From: Acidobacteriota bacterium
GTDB lineage: Bacteria; Acidobacteriota; Vicinamibacteria; Vicinamibacterales; JAFNAJ01
DNA: 5,949 nucleotides
Assembly (NCBI GenBank): GCA_017860085.1
Contig: JAFNAJ010000175.1
Coordinates: 1 to 5,949, forward strand
Reading direction: 5' to 3'
The notes below the pieces were generated by a model that was given only the letters and a program-made list of their open reading frames with translations, searched no databases and was not told the DNA's origin. The translations under genes were made by a program, and so were the position numbers. Shown piece by piece: positions 1 through 5,840 of this stretch (position 1 is its first letter; each line of letters begins with the position of its first letter).

Positions 1-131
1 AGACCGGCGCGCTTTGCCGCGACCAGGATGGGCGAGATGTGTCCACCGCAGAGGGTGAACACGGTGTCGATGCTCGCGCCCTGCAGCACCCGAGCGATCG
101 CGTCGGCCCCTCTCGACGTGCTCGCGATCAC
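1..131 (-). CDS. Thiamine pyrophosphate-dependent enzyme, N-terminal fragment (acetolactate synthase-like superfamily)
   Basis: Only the first 43 codons are present; the gene runs off the left edge. The reading frame opens with GTG at 131-129, immediately after the TGA of cstA (134-132). That TGA is in the same frame, so no earlier start is possible. The peptide contains GADAIARVLQGASIDTVFTL followed by CGGHISPIL. This matches the start of the TPP-binding Pyr domain of acetolactate synthase/2-hydroxyacyl-CoA lyase-type enzymes: a GA-ALV-like helix, then V-DTVF, then a GGH/GG-loop. In this family the catalytic glutamate that activates TPP usually lies about 20-25 residues further on, outside the window. 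Codons are strongly GC-ending, as in the neighbours. Such enzymes are cytoplasmic and usually act on pyruvate or other 2-oxo acids or on 2-hydroxyacyl-CoA; the substrate cannot be told from this fragment. The gene is almost certainly cotranscribed with cstA. Confidence 0.8.
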   Translation of the reverse strand, partial: MIASTSRGADAIARVLQGASIDTVFTLCGGHISPILVAAKRAG

Positions 132-1901
132 TCAGCCCTCCCGCACTGCGGCGGCCCTCGTGTTCTGCTGCAGCGCCTGCGCGAATCGCGACACGCCGAC
201 GACGACAACACCCACGGCGAGGAAGAACAGTGCGCCCGCCGTGGCACCGAGCACGACGTTGCCGCCGGCGCCGAAGTTCGACCGGACGAGGATGACGAGG
301 GCCGCGAGTGTCGTGACCACCATGAACACGGCGGGGAGCAGGGCGAACATGTGTGACTTCGCTCGCTGAACCAGCCACACCGTCACGGTGATCAACGCCA
401 ACGCGCCCATCAGCTGGTTTCCGGCGCCGAACACGGGCCACATCTGGCGCACCGTCGAGCTGAGCGCGAAGAACAGCATCAGGCCCACCGAGATCGCCGT
501 GTTGGTCACCGGGTGCCGCAGCCAGGCCGGGCAGGCCGTGCCGAGCATGAAGGTCCAGAACTCGTCGATCATGTACCGGCAGAGCCTCACGGCCGTGTCG
601 AGGGTCGTGACCACGAAGCCTTCGACCATCAGGATGCCGAGGACCACGGCGACGGCGACCGGCACGAACGGGAGCGCCGTGTTGACGAGTCGCCCTGTGC
701 CGAGCGCGAACCCGAGCATGGGATTCGAAGGTCGATCTGGCGGGTAGACGATGTCGAGGTACTCGCGCTGGGGGACCATCGCGGCGACGGCCACCAGCAC
801 CACGACGGCCAGCAGGCTCTCCAGGATCATGGCGCCGTAGCCGATGCGTCGCGCGTCGCTCTCGCGCGACACCTGCCGCACGGTGGTTCCGCTGGCCACG
901 AGCGAGTGGAACCCGCTGATGGCGCCGCAGGCCACCGTGATGAACAGGATGGGCCAGACGCCGGCGCGCATCGCCGCTTCACCGGCGGCGAGGTCCACCG
1001 CCGGCGCCTGCAGCCGCACGCCGTGCACCAGGCCCGCGACCAGCGCGGAGAAGGACACGAGTCCTATTCCTCCGTACAGGATCTGCACGTTGGTGAACTC
1101 GCGGGGCTGCAGCACGAGCCATACAGGAACCGCGCACGCGATGAAGACGTAGGCCGTCATCACGTACCGCCAGGTCTCCCCGTCGAGCTTCACCGGAACG
1201 AAGAAGCCGAGCACGATGCTCGCCACGCAGACGACCACTGCCAACGCGTAGGCCCACGAGGTCGGCAGGTTTCGCCGGCGGATCAGCCACCCGAGCACCG
1301 GCGCGAACGCGGTGATGAGGAGCACCGATGTCGTGGCGATGCCGCCGATGTGCGCATGGAGGACGCCGTCCACGACCTCGGTGGCGAGCAGGGTCTGATC
1401 GCCAGCAAGACGAAGCGCTTCGAGCGGGTACACGGACGTCAGCGCGGTGACCGACAGGTTCAGGAAGATCGCGTTGATGATCGTCAGCACGAAGATGAGG
1501 ACAACGAGGTTGAGCAGGTAGCCGGCCGGGCCCAGCGTCTTACGCGCGATCCCGACGATCGTCGCCCCGCCTTCGCGAACGCTCGTGAAGAGCACGCTCA
1601 TGTCGTGCACGGCGCCAAAGAAGATGCCCCCGAGGACGATCCAGAGCCAGACGGGTTGCCAGCCAAACGCCAGCGCGAGCGTGGGGCCGACGATGGGGCC
1701 GGCGCCGGCGATGGCTGCGAAGTGCTGGGCAAACACCACGTGGGATCGGCTCTCGACGAAGTCGCGGCCGTCGGCCAGGCGCCGAGACGGGGGAACGTTG
1801 GCGTCGTTCTCGCCGAACACCCGGCCGATAAACGGGGGATACAGGCGCAGCGCAACGGCGAAGGCGGCCATCGCGGCCAGGACCGGAAACAGGATGTTCA
1901 T
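132..1901 (-). CDS. cstA: CstA/BtsT-family inner-membrane carrier (carbon starvation protein A family)
   Basis: This 589-residue polytopic membrane protein has about fifteen hydrophobic segments. Family hallmarks are HFAAIAGAGPIVGP (residues 60-73), a following segment with GAVHDMSVLFTS (96-107), ACGAISGFHSLVASGTT (324-340), TTLDTAVRLCRYMIDE (432-447) and WPVFGAGNQLMGALAL (488-503). In E. coli, CstA and BtsT (YjiY) are linked to uptake of pyruvate and peptides during carbon limitation; the substrate here is inferred from the family only. The protein is shorter than E. coli CstA (about 700 residues). It lacks the extra N-terminal helix, part of the loop before the TTLDTAVR segment, and the long soluble C-terminal tail. 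The ATG at 1901 is the first good start, with GGAGA about 10 nt upstream (1911-1915). It is transcribed divergently from the M24 peptidase gene and abuts a TPP enzyme gene downstream with no gap. No BtsS/BtsR-like regulator is adjacent. Confidence 0.95.
   Translation of the reverse strand: MNILFPVLAAMAAFAVALRLYPPFIGRVFGENDANVPPSRRLADGRDFVESRSHVVFAQHFAAIAGAGPIVGPTLALAFGWQPVWLWIVLGGIFFGAVHDMSVLFTSVREGGATIVGIARKTLGPAGYLLNLVVLIFVLTIINAIFLNLSVTALTSVYPLEALRLAGDQTLLATEVVDGVLHAHIGGIATTSVLLITAFAPVLGWLIRRRNLPTSWAYALAVVVCVASIVLGFFVPVKLDGETWRYVMTAYVFIACAVPVWLVLQPREFTNVQILYGGIGLVSFSALVAGLVHGVRLQAPAVDLAAGEAAMRAGVWPILFITVACGAISGFHSLVASGTTVRQVSRESDARRIGYGAMILESLLAVVVLVAVAAMVPQREYLDIVYPPDRPSNPMLGFALGTGRLVNTALPFVPVAVAVVLGILMVEGFVVTTLDTAVRLCRYMIDEFWTFMLGTACPAWLRHPVTNTAISVGLMLFFALSSTVRQMWPVFGAGNQLMGALALITVTVWLVQRAKSHMFALLPAVFMVVTTLAALVILVRSNFGAGGNVVLGATAGALFFLAVGVVVVGVSRFAQALQQNTRAAAVREG
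136..142 (-). promoter_or_regulatory. Shine-Dalgarno site of the TPP enzyme gene, inside the end of cstA
   Basis: On the minus strand the sequence reads GGGAGGG, then GCTGA, then GTG. The GGAGG core is 5 nt from the GTG start and lies within the last codons of cstA (Arg-Glu-Gly-stop). This spacing is near ideal. It decides the start of the downstream gene and implies translational coupling, because ribosomes terminating on cstA sit on this site. Confidence 0.75.
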
Positions 1902-1941
1902 GGGCCGGGATCTCCGTGAGCGGGAGAGCGCGTGATGGTTG

Positions 1942-1950
1942 GTTATACCA
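1942..1950 (-). promoter_or_regulatory. Candidate extended -10 promoter for cstA and the TPP enzyme gene
   Basis: The minus strand reads TGGTATAAC: an extended -10 TGn followed by TATAAC, five of six matches to TATAAT. It is an AT-rich island in GC-rich surroundings. The predicted transcript would start near 1935 and give a leader of about 35 nt that includes the GGAGA ribosome site. No TTGACA-like -35 is seen at 16-18 bp spacing, which is tolerable for an extended -10. This is a visual match only; no transcription start data are available. Confidence 0.45.
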
Positions 1951-1966
1951 CGGCGGGGACCGGACC

Positions 1967-1976
1967 GGAGCGCTCC
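1967..1976. promoter_or_regulatory. 10-bp perfect palindrome between the divergent promoter candidates
   Basis: GGAGCGCTCC is identical to its own reverse complement. It lies between the leftward extended -10 (1942-1950) and the rightward one (1984-1992), over the positions where both -35 elements would fall. A dimeric regulator bound here could affect both genes. Short GC palindromes arise by chance in GC-rich DNA, so operator function is only a possibility. Confidence 0.25.
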
Positions 1977-1983
1977 CGGGCTG

Positions 1984-1992
1984 TGCTACAGT
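1984..1992 (+). promoter_or_regulatory. Candidate extended -10 promoter for the M24 peptidase gene
   Basis: The plus strand reads TGCTACAGT: TGn followed by TACAGT, four of six matches to TATAAT. No convincing -35 is present at the usual spacing. Transcription would begin near 1999 and leave a leader of about 134 nt before the ATG at 2133. I see no riboswitch-like or terminator-like structure in that leader. The match is weaker than the one facing cstA. Confidence 0.35.
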
Positions 1993-2120
1993 GGCACGGT
2001 TGTAGGGGCGGGGCGAGCGGCTCCTGCGTGGGTGTGACCTTCGTCCGGAGCGCGCGGTGCGTGGGCTGGGCTCCGGCTATCGGGTCGGGACGAGCAACGC
2101 CGCTGGCGGATACCCGAACG

Positions 2121-2126
2121 AGGAGG
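2121..2126 (+). promoter_or_regulatory. Shine-Dalgarno site of the M24 peptidase gene
   Basis: A perfect AGGAGG lies 6 nt before the ATG at 2133. It settles the start of the peptidase gene over longer in-frame alternatives beginning at 1932, which would add 67 residues unlike any peptidase domain. Confidence 0.85.
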
Positions 2127-2132
2127 ACGGCG

Positions 2133-3311
2133 ATGGACATCAAGGCGATCCAGGAGGCGCTGCGCGCCAGCCACGTGGACGGCTGGCTGCTGTGCGACTT
2201 CCGCAACCGGGAGTTCCTGGCGTACCGTGTCCTGGGTCTCAATCTCGAGAAGCTCAACTCGCGGCGCTGGTACTACTTCATCCCGTCGAAGGGCACGCCC
2301 AAGAAACTGGTGCACTCGGTCGAGCGCCAGGTGCTCGACGGGCTGCCGGGCACCAAGAGGGAGTACGTCTCTTGGAAGGAGCTCCATGCGGCGCTGAAGC
2401 GAATCCTCGGGGCGAAGAAGACGATCGCGATGCAGTACTCGCCTCGGAATCACGTCCCCTACGTCTCGACCGTGGACGCAGGCACGATCGAGCTCGTCCG
2501 CAGCTTCGGCCACAAGATCGTGTCGTCGGCCGACCTGACGCAGCTGTTCGTCTCGGTCATTGACGATCGAGGCTACCAGCTCCACAAGGAGGCGGGCGTT
2601 GCGGTGGACCGGATTCTCGCCCAGGCGTTCGAGGAGATCGGCAGGGGCGTCGCCGCCGACGACGGTGCGACGGAATACGACATCCAGCAGTTCATCATGC
2701 GGCGATTCGCGGAGGAGGGGCTGACGACCTACTCGCCCCCCATGGTTGGCGTCAACGATCACCCGGCCGACCCGCATTTCGAGGTCACCGCGGAGAACGC
2801 GCGACGCATGAAGCGCGGCGACACGGTGCTCATCGACCTCTGGGCGAAGAAGGACGTGCCCGGCTCGATCTACTACGACATCACGTGGGTGGGTTTCATC
2901 GGCGACCGTCCGCCGGCCAAGTACGTCGAGCTGTTCACGGCGGTCCGCGATGCGCGGGACGCGGCCGTCGACTTCGTGGTCGACCGCGTCGACAAGGGGC
3001 GTCCCTGCTTCGGGTGGGAGGTGGACGACGTGTGCCGGGGCGTCGTGAGGAAGGCCGGGTACGCGAAGCACTTCCTGCACCGCACGGGGCACTCGATCGG
3101 CGAAGAGGTCCACGGCAACGGCGTGAACATCGACAACCTCGAGACGCGCGATGAACGGCGGCTGATACCGGGTTGCTGCTTCTCAATCGAGCCGGGAATC
3201 TACCTGTCGGGAAGGATGGCGGTCCGCACCGAGGTCAACATGTTCATCCGCCCTGGAGGCGTGGCCGAGGTTACCGGCGAGATCCAGCGCGATCTGGTCC
3301 TGATTCAGTAG
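2133..3311 (+). CDS. M24 family metallopeptidase (Xaa-Pro dipeptidase/aminopeptidase type)
   Basis: This 392-residue cytoplasmic protein has no signal peptide. Residues 1 to about 145 form a creatinase/prolidase-type N-terminal domain (DGWLLCDFRNREFLAYRVLG near the start). Residues from about 150 to 392 form the pita-bread catalytic domain. All five expected dinuclear-metal ligands can be assigned: Asp235 (VLIDLWAKK), Asp249 (YYDITWVG), His320 (HRTGHSIGEEVHG), Glu353 (FSIEPGIYL) and Glu367 (VRTEVNMF). His215 and His327 fit the conserved accessory histidines. The His-Glu (33) and Glu-Glu (14) spacings agree with what I recall for archaeal prolidase. The two aspartates are 14 residues apart rather than the usual 11. 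Enzymes of this type release N-terminal residues ahead of proline or split Xaa-Pro dipeptides in peptide turnover; exact specificity cannot be read from sequence. The gene is monocistronic on this strand, divergent from cstA and convergent with the kinase gene. Confidence 0.92.
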   Translation: MDIKAIQEALRASHVDGWLLCDFRNREFLAYRVLGLNLEKLNSRRWYYFIPSKGTPKKLVHSVERQVLDGLPGTKREYVSWKELHAALKRILGAKKTIAMQYSPRNHVPYVSTVDAGTIELVRSFGHKIVSSADLTQLFVSVIDDRGYQLHKEAGVAVDRILAQAFEEIGRGVAADDGATEYDIQQFIMRRFAEEGLTTYSPPMVGVNDHPADPHFEVTAENARRMKRGDTVLIDLWAKKDVPGSIYYDITWVGFIGDRPPAKYVELFTAVRDARDAAVDFVVDRVDKGRPCFGWEVDDVCRGVVRKAGYAKHFLHRTGHSIGEEVHGNGVNIDNLETRDERRLIPGCCFSIEPGIYLSGRMAVRTEVNMFIRPGGVAEVTGEIQRDLVLIQ

Positions 3312-3325
3312 GCACGTCAGGTGCC
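3311..3325. terminator. Small inverted repeat between convergent genes, possible weak bidirectional terminator
   Basis: GGCAC, then GTCAG, then GTGCC forms a 5-bp GC-rich stem with a 5-nt loop. It sits exactly over the convergent gene ends: the last base of the peptidase TAG is in the left arm and the kinase TGA complement is in the loop. No U-tract follows on either strand and the stem is short, so it is a poor intrinsic terminator. Nothing better is visible between the two genes. Confidence 0.2.
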
Positions 3326-5077
3326 CTGCGTCCCGGCCGGCAGGCGCACCGTGAACACGGCTCCCCCCTCGGGACGATTGGCGGCGCGCACCTCGCCCCC
3401 GTGCAGCTCCACGAGGTGCCGCACGATCGACAGGCCCAGCCCCGTGCCCCCGGTCTCACGCGACCGCGCCTTGTCGACGCGGTAGAACCGTTCGAACACC
3501 CGGTGCAGGTCGCTCTCGGGAATACCCGGTCCCTGGTCGAGGACGCGGATGCAGAGACTCGATCCCTCCCGCGACGACTGCAGCGTGATCACGCTGCGCT
3601 CAGGCGCGTAGTTCGACGCGTTCTCGACGAGGTTCTTCAGCACGTCGTGCAGCTTGGCCGCGTCGGCCACGACCGATGCCGCGTCGGGCGCGACCTCCAC
3701 GCGCACGGTCTGTGACCGCGACTCGATGGCCGGCTGTACCTCGGTCAGCACCCCGGCCAGGAGCGTCTCGACCTGGCAGGGCACCCGCTCGAGCGTCTCC
3801 TGCCCCGCATCGAGGCGCGCCAGCCGCAGCAGGTCCTTGACCAGCCGTTCCATCCGCCACGAGTGCCGCTCGATGATCTCGAGGAACCGGCGGGTCTCGT
3901 CGGGCGGCGGCGGCTCGTCCATCAGGGCCTCGACATAACCGCGGATCGCCGTCAGGGGTGTGCGCAACTCGTGCGAGACGTTGGCGACGAAGTCGCGGCG
4001 AACCCGGTCGGCCCGCTTGAGATCGCTCACGTCGTGCAACACGAGCACGGCGCCGCCCGGTGACGCCACCGGCGCCGCCCGTGCGACGAACGTGCGAGTG
4101 GGTTCGGCGCCGAGCGACAGCTCGACGGCGCGGGGAACCTGGCCGGTCAGCGCCTCGCGGAGCTCCGTGGCGATGTCCGGATGCCGGATCAACTCGACGT
4201 AACGGCGGCCCACGGCTGATGCGTCGAGCCGGAGCATCGCTCGGGCCGCGTCGTTCACCAGTTCCACTTCGCCGCGGTCGTTGACGGCCAGCACGCCCTC
4301 GACCATGCCGGCCAGGATGGCCTCCATGCGCGCCCGGTCTCTCGAGAGATCCAGGAGGCGCTGACCCAACTGCTGGACCGACTCGTCGAGCGCCCGCGCC
4401 ACGCTGCCCAGTTCGTCGTTGCGCAGGTCGTGGATGCGCAACGTGAGATTGCCCGAGGCGAACTCCCGGGCGACAGCGGCCAACGCGTCGAGGCGTCGGG
4501 CCAGCACACGCGACGAGATCCACGCCAGCGCCAGCGCGCCGGCCAGGGCCACGAGCAGGGCGGGCATCACGAACCGCGTCGCACGGGCTGCCTGCTCGCG
4601 GACGATGGCAAGCGGGCGTGACAGGCGGACGACGGCCACGGGGCTGCCCGACACGGGGACGGCGACATACACGAGGTCGCGACCGAGCGTCGCACTGTGC
4701 CGCACCGACGTGCCCAGCCCCTCCTTGAGCGCCTGCAGGACCTCGGGACGATTGCGGTGGTTCTCCAACCGCGGGAGCTCCGCGCCCCCGGCCGACGAGT
4801 CGCCCAGCACCCGTCCATCGTGTGCAATCAGCGTCACGCGCCCGGTCACGTCTCGACCGATCCGGTCGGCATCGGCGTCGAGCCTCTCGGGTGACACGGA
4901 CCCGCGTTCGCCGATCTCGCGCGCCACCAGCCTCGCCTCGGCCGACAGCGTCTCGATCGTGCTGGCCACGACTTCCTGACGGTACGAGCGGGAAAGGAGG
5001 AAGACGACGGCGGCAAGGCTGATCGCCGCCACCGCAAACGCCGACAGGAAGATCCGCGTCCGAAAGCGCAGGGTCAT
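3317..5077 (-). CDS. phoR: PhoR-type membrane sensor histidine kinase
   Basis: This 586-residue inner-membrane kinase is the sensor of a two-component system. In order it has a first membrane span (about 8-28); an extracytoplasmic region (about 30-165) containing ENHRNRPEVLQAL and LVYVAVPV, as in PhoR-like sensor domains; a second span (about 168-188); HAMP (about 189-243); a PAS domain (about 250-350); HisKA with NVSHELRTPLTAIRG and phosphoacceptor His369; and HATPase with the N box around Asn482 and Asn486, G1 box DQGPGIP (514-520), FERFYR (528-533) and GGTGLGLSIV (543-552). Every catalytic box looks intact. The ATG lies 5 nt after the stop of the response regulator gene, with only a weak GGGGA 12 nt upstream, so translation is probably coupled. 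The architecture matches PhoR of phosphate-starvation systems. With no pst or phoU genes in the window, the signal is inferred; a related envelope-sensing kinase remains possible. Confidence 0.9.
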   Translation of the reverse strand: MTLRFRTRIFLSAFAVAAISLAAVVFLLSRSYRQEVVASTIETLSAEARLVAREIGERGSVSPERLDADADRIGRDVTGRVTLIAHDGRVLGDSSAGGAELPRLENHRNRPEVLQALKEGLGTSVRHSATLGRDLVYVAVPVSGSPVAVVRLSRPLAIVREQAARATRFVMPALLVALAGALALAWISSRVLARRLDALAAVAREFASGNLTLRIHDLRNDELGSVARALDESVQQLGQRLLDLSRDRARMEAILAGMVEGVLAVNDRGEVELVNDAARAMLRLDASAVGRRYVELIRHPDIATELREALTGQVPRAVELSLGAEPTRTFVARAAPVASPGGAVLVLHDVSDLKRADRVRRDFVANVSHELRTPLTAIRGYVEALMDEPPPPDETRRFLEIIERHSWRMERLVKDLLRLARLDAGQETLERVPCQVETLLAGVLTEVQPAIESRSQTVRVEVAPDAASVVADAAKLHDVLKNLVENASNYAPERSVITLQSSREGSSLCIRVLDQGPGIPESDLHRVFERFYRVDKARSRETGGTGLGLSIVRHLVELHGGEVRAANRPEGGAVFTVRLPAGTQGT

Positions 5078-5082
5078 CTGAA

Positions 5083-5787
5083 TCAGGCGTCCCCGCCGGT
5101 GCCGGTCGGCTCGACGAGCTTGTAGCCGAACTGCTTGATGGTCGCGATCCCCTCCGCCAGCGCGGGCAGCTTCTCCCGCAGGCGTCGGACGTGGACGTCA
5201 ACGGTGCGGGTGCCCCCGGTGTACGAGTAGCCCCACACGTCCGAGAGCAGCAAGTCGCGCGAGAGCACACGGCCGCGGTGCTCGATGAGGTAGCGAAGCA
5301 GCAGGAACTCCTTGGCGGTGAGATGCACCTCGCGATCGCCATCGCGCACGACGTGCTGATCGAGGTCGATCGTGATGGGGCCGTATCCAAGCCGGTTGGT
5401 TCGCGCCGGCCCCGTTCGGCGGAGCATGGCCTTCACTCGAGCGGTCAGCTCGCGCGGGCTGAACGGCTTCGTCACGTAGTCGTCGGCTCCGAGCTCGAGA
5501 CCCGCGATCCGGTCCGACTCGTCGGCCCTGGCGGTGACCATGATGATCGGGACGGCGGCAGTGGCCCGATCACCCCTGAGCGCCTTGCAGACGCCAAACC
5601 CGTCGAGCCCCGGCAGCATCAGGTCGAGCACGACGAGGTCTGGCGGCTCGCGGCGCACCGCGCTGAGCGCGTCCTGGCCCGACGTGGCGAGGGAGACCGA
5701 GTACCCGGCACGGCCGAGGTACAGGCGAAGCAGGTCGGCGATGTCCCGGTCGTCTTCGACGATGAGGATGCGAGCAGCGGGCGTCAT
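5083..5787 (-). CDS. phoB: OmpR/PhoB-type response regulator
   Basis: This 234-residue cytoplasmic transcription factor is the likely partner of the kinase encoded immediately downstream. The receiver domain (about 5-122) has the acidic pocket Glu11-Asp12-Asp13, phosphorylated Asp55 (VVLDLMLPG), Thr85 (IMVTAR) and Lys107 (DDYVTKPFSP). The winged-helix DNA-binding domain (about 135-228) has LTAKEFLLLRYLIEH, then RTVDVHVRRLREKL as the recognition helix, and a closing hairpin FGYKLVEP. The length is normal for the family. I chose the ATG at 5787 because the receiver begins directly after it (MTPAARILIVEDD). A frame open to 5871 would add 28 unrelated residues and overlap the end of the upstream gene. 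The ribosome site before 5787 is weak. The PhoB/PhoP label rests on the PhoR-like kinase beside it and a Pho-box-like repeat upstream; the OmpR-family assignment itself is secure. Confidence 0.92.
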   Translation of the reverse strand: MTPAARILIVEDDRDIADLLRLYLGRAGYSVSLATSGQDALSAVRREPPDLVVLDLMLPGLDGFGVCKALRGDRATAAVPIIMVTARADESDRIAGLELGADDYVTKPFSPRELTARVKAMLRRTGPARTNRLGYGPITIDLDQHVVRDGDREVHLTAKEFLLLRYLIEHRGRVLSRDLLLSDVWGYSYTGGTRTVDVHVRRLREKLPALAEGIATIKQFGYKLVEPTGTGGDA

Positions 5788-5823
5788 GCTGCGGACGGGC
5801 CGACGGCCATCATCCGATATCCA

Positions 5824-5840
5824 TGTAACGCCCGTGTTAA
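5824..5840 (-). promoter_or_regulatory. Pho-box-like direct repeat and candidate promoter upstream of the response regulator
   Basis: The minus strand reads TTAACA, five bases, then GTTACA: two hexamers sharing T-ACA with an 11-bp period. This resembles the Bacillus-type PhoP box (TT[A/T/C]ACA repeats about 5 bp apart), with 11 of 12 positions fitting. It lies about 37-53 nt before the regulator ATG in a locally AT-rich patch. The first hexamer also matches a -35 (TTAACA against TTGACA), with a poor -10 (TCGGAT) 17 bp downstream. The site could allow autoregulation of the two-component operon. It overlaps the stop codon of the preceding gene. Confidence 0.4.

Noticed and set aside
28..369. 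Plus-strand open frame across the left end
   Set aside because: It lies antisense to the cstA end and the TPP enzyme start, both of which have clear family similarity. Its own product resembles nothing.
513..1919. Long plus-strand open frame (468 codons) antisense to cstA
   Set aside because: Its translation is low-complexity, rich in Arg, Asp, His, Glu and Gly, as expected for the shadow of a GC-rich gene. The opposite strand encodes an unmistakable CstA protein.
1993..2120. Leader of the M24 gene as a riboswitch or small RNA
   Set aside because: I could find no strong paired stems, conserved riboswitch core or terminator by eye. It reads as an ordinary GC-rich leader.
1932..2132. Possible 67-residue N-terminal extension of the M24 peptidase
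   Set aside because: The perfect AGGAGG at 2121-2126 points to the ATG at 2133. The extension has no signal peptide or domain and would cover the candidate promoter and leader.
1986..3113. Minus-strand open frame (375 codons) antisense to the M24 peptidase
   Set aside because: It is charged and repetitive in composition with no domain. It is open only because of third-position GC bias on the coding strand.
3600..5390. Long minus-strand open frame (596 codons) overlapping the kinase and regulator genes
   Set aside because: It is an Arg/Pro/Ser-rich translation with no recognisable domain. The kinase and regulator in other frames explain the same DNA with intact catalytic motifs.
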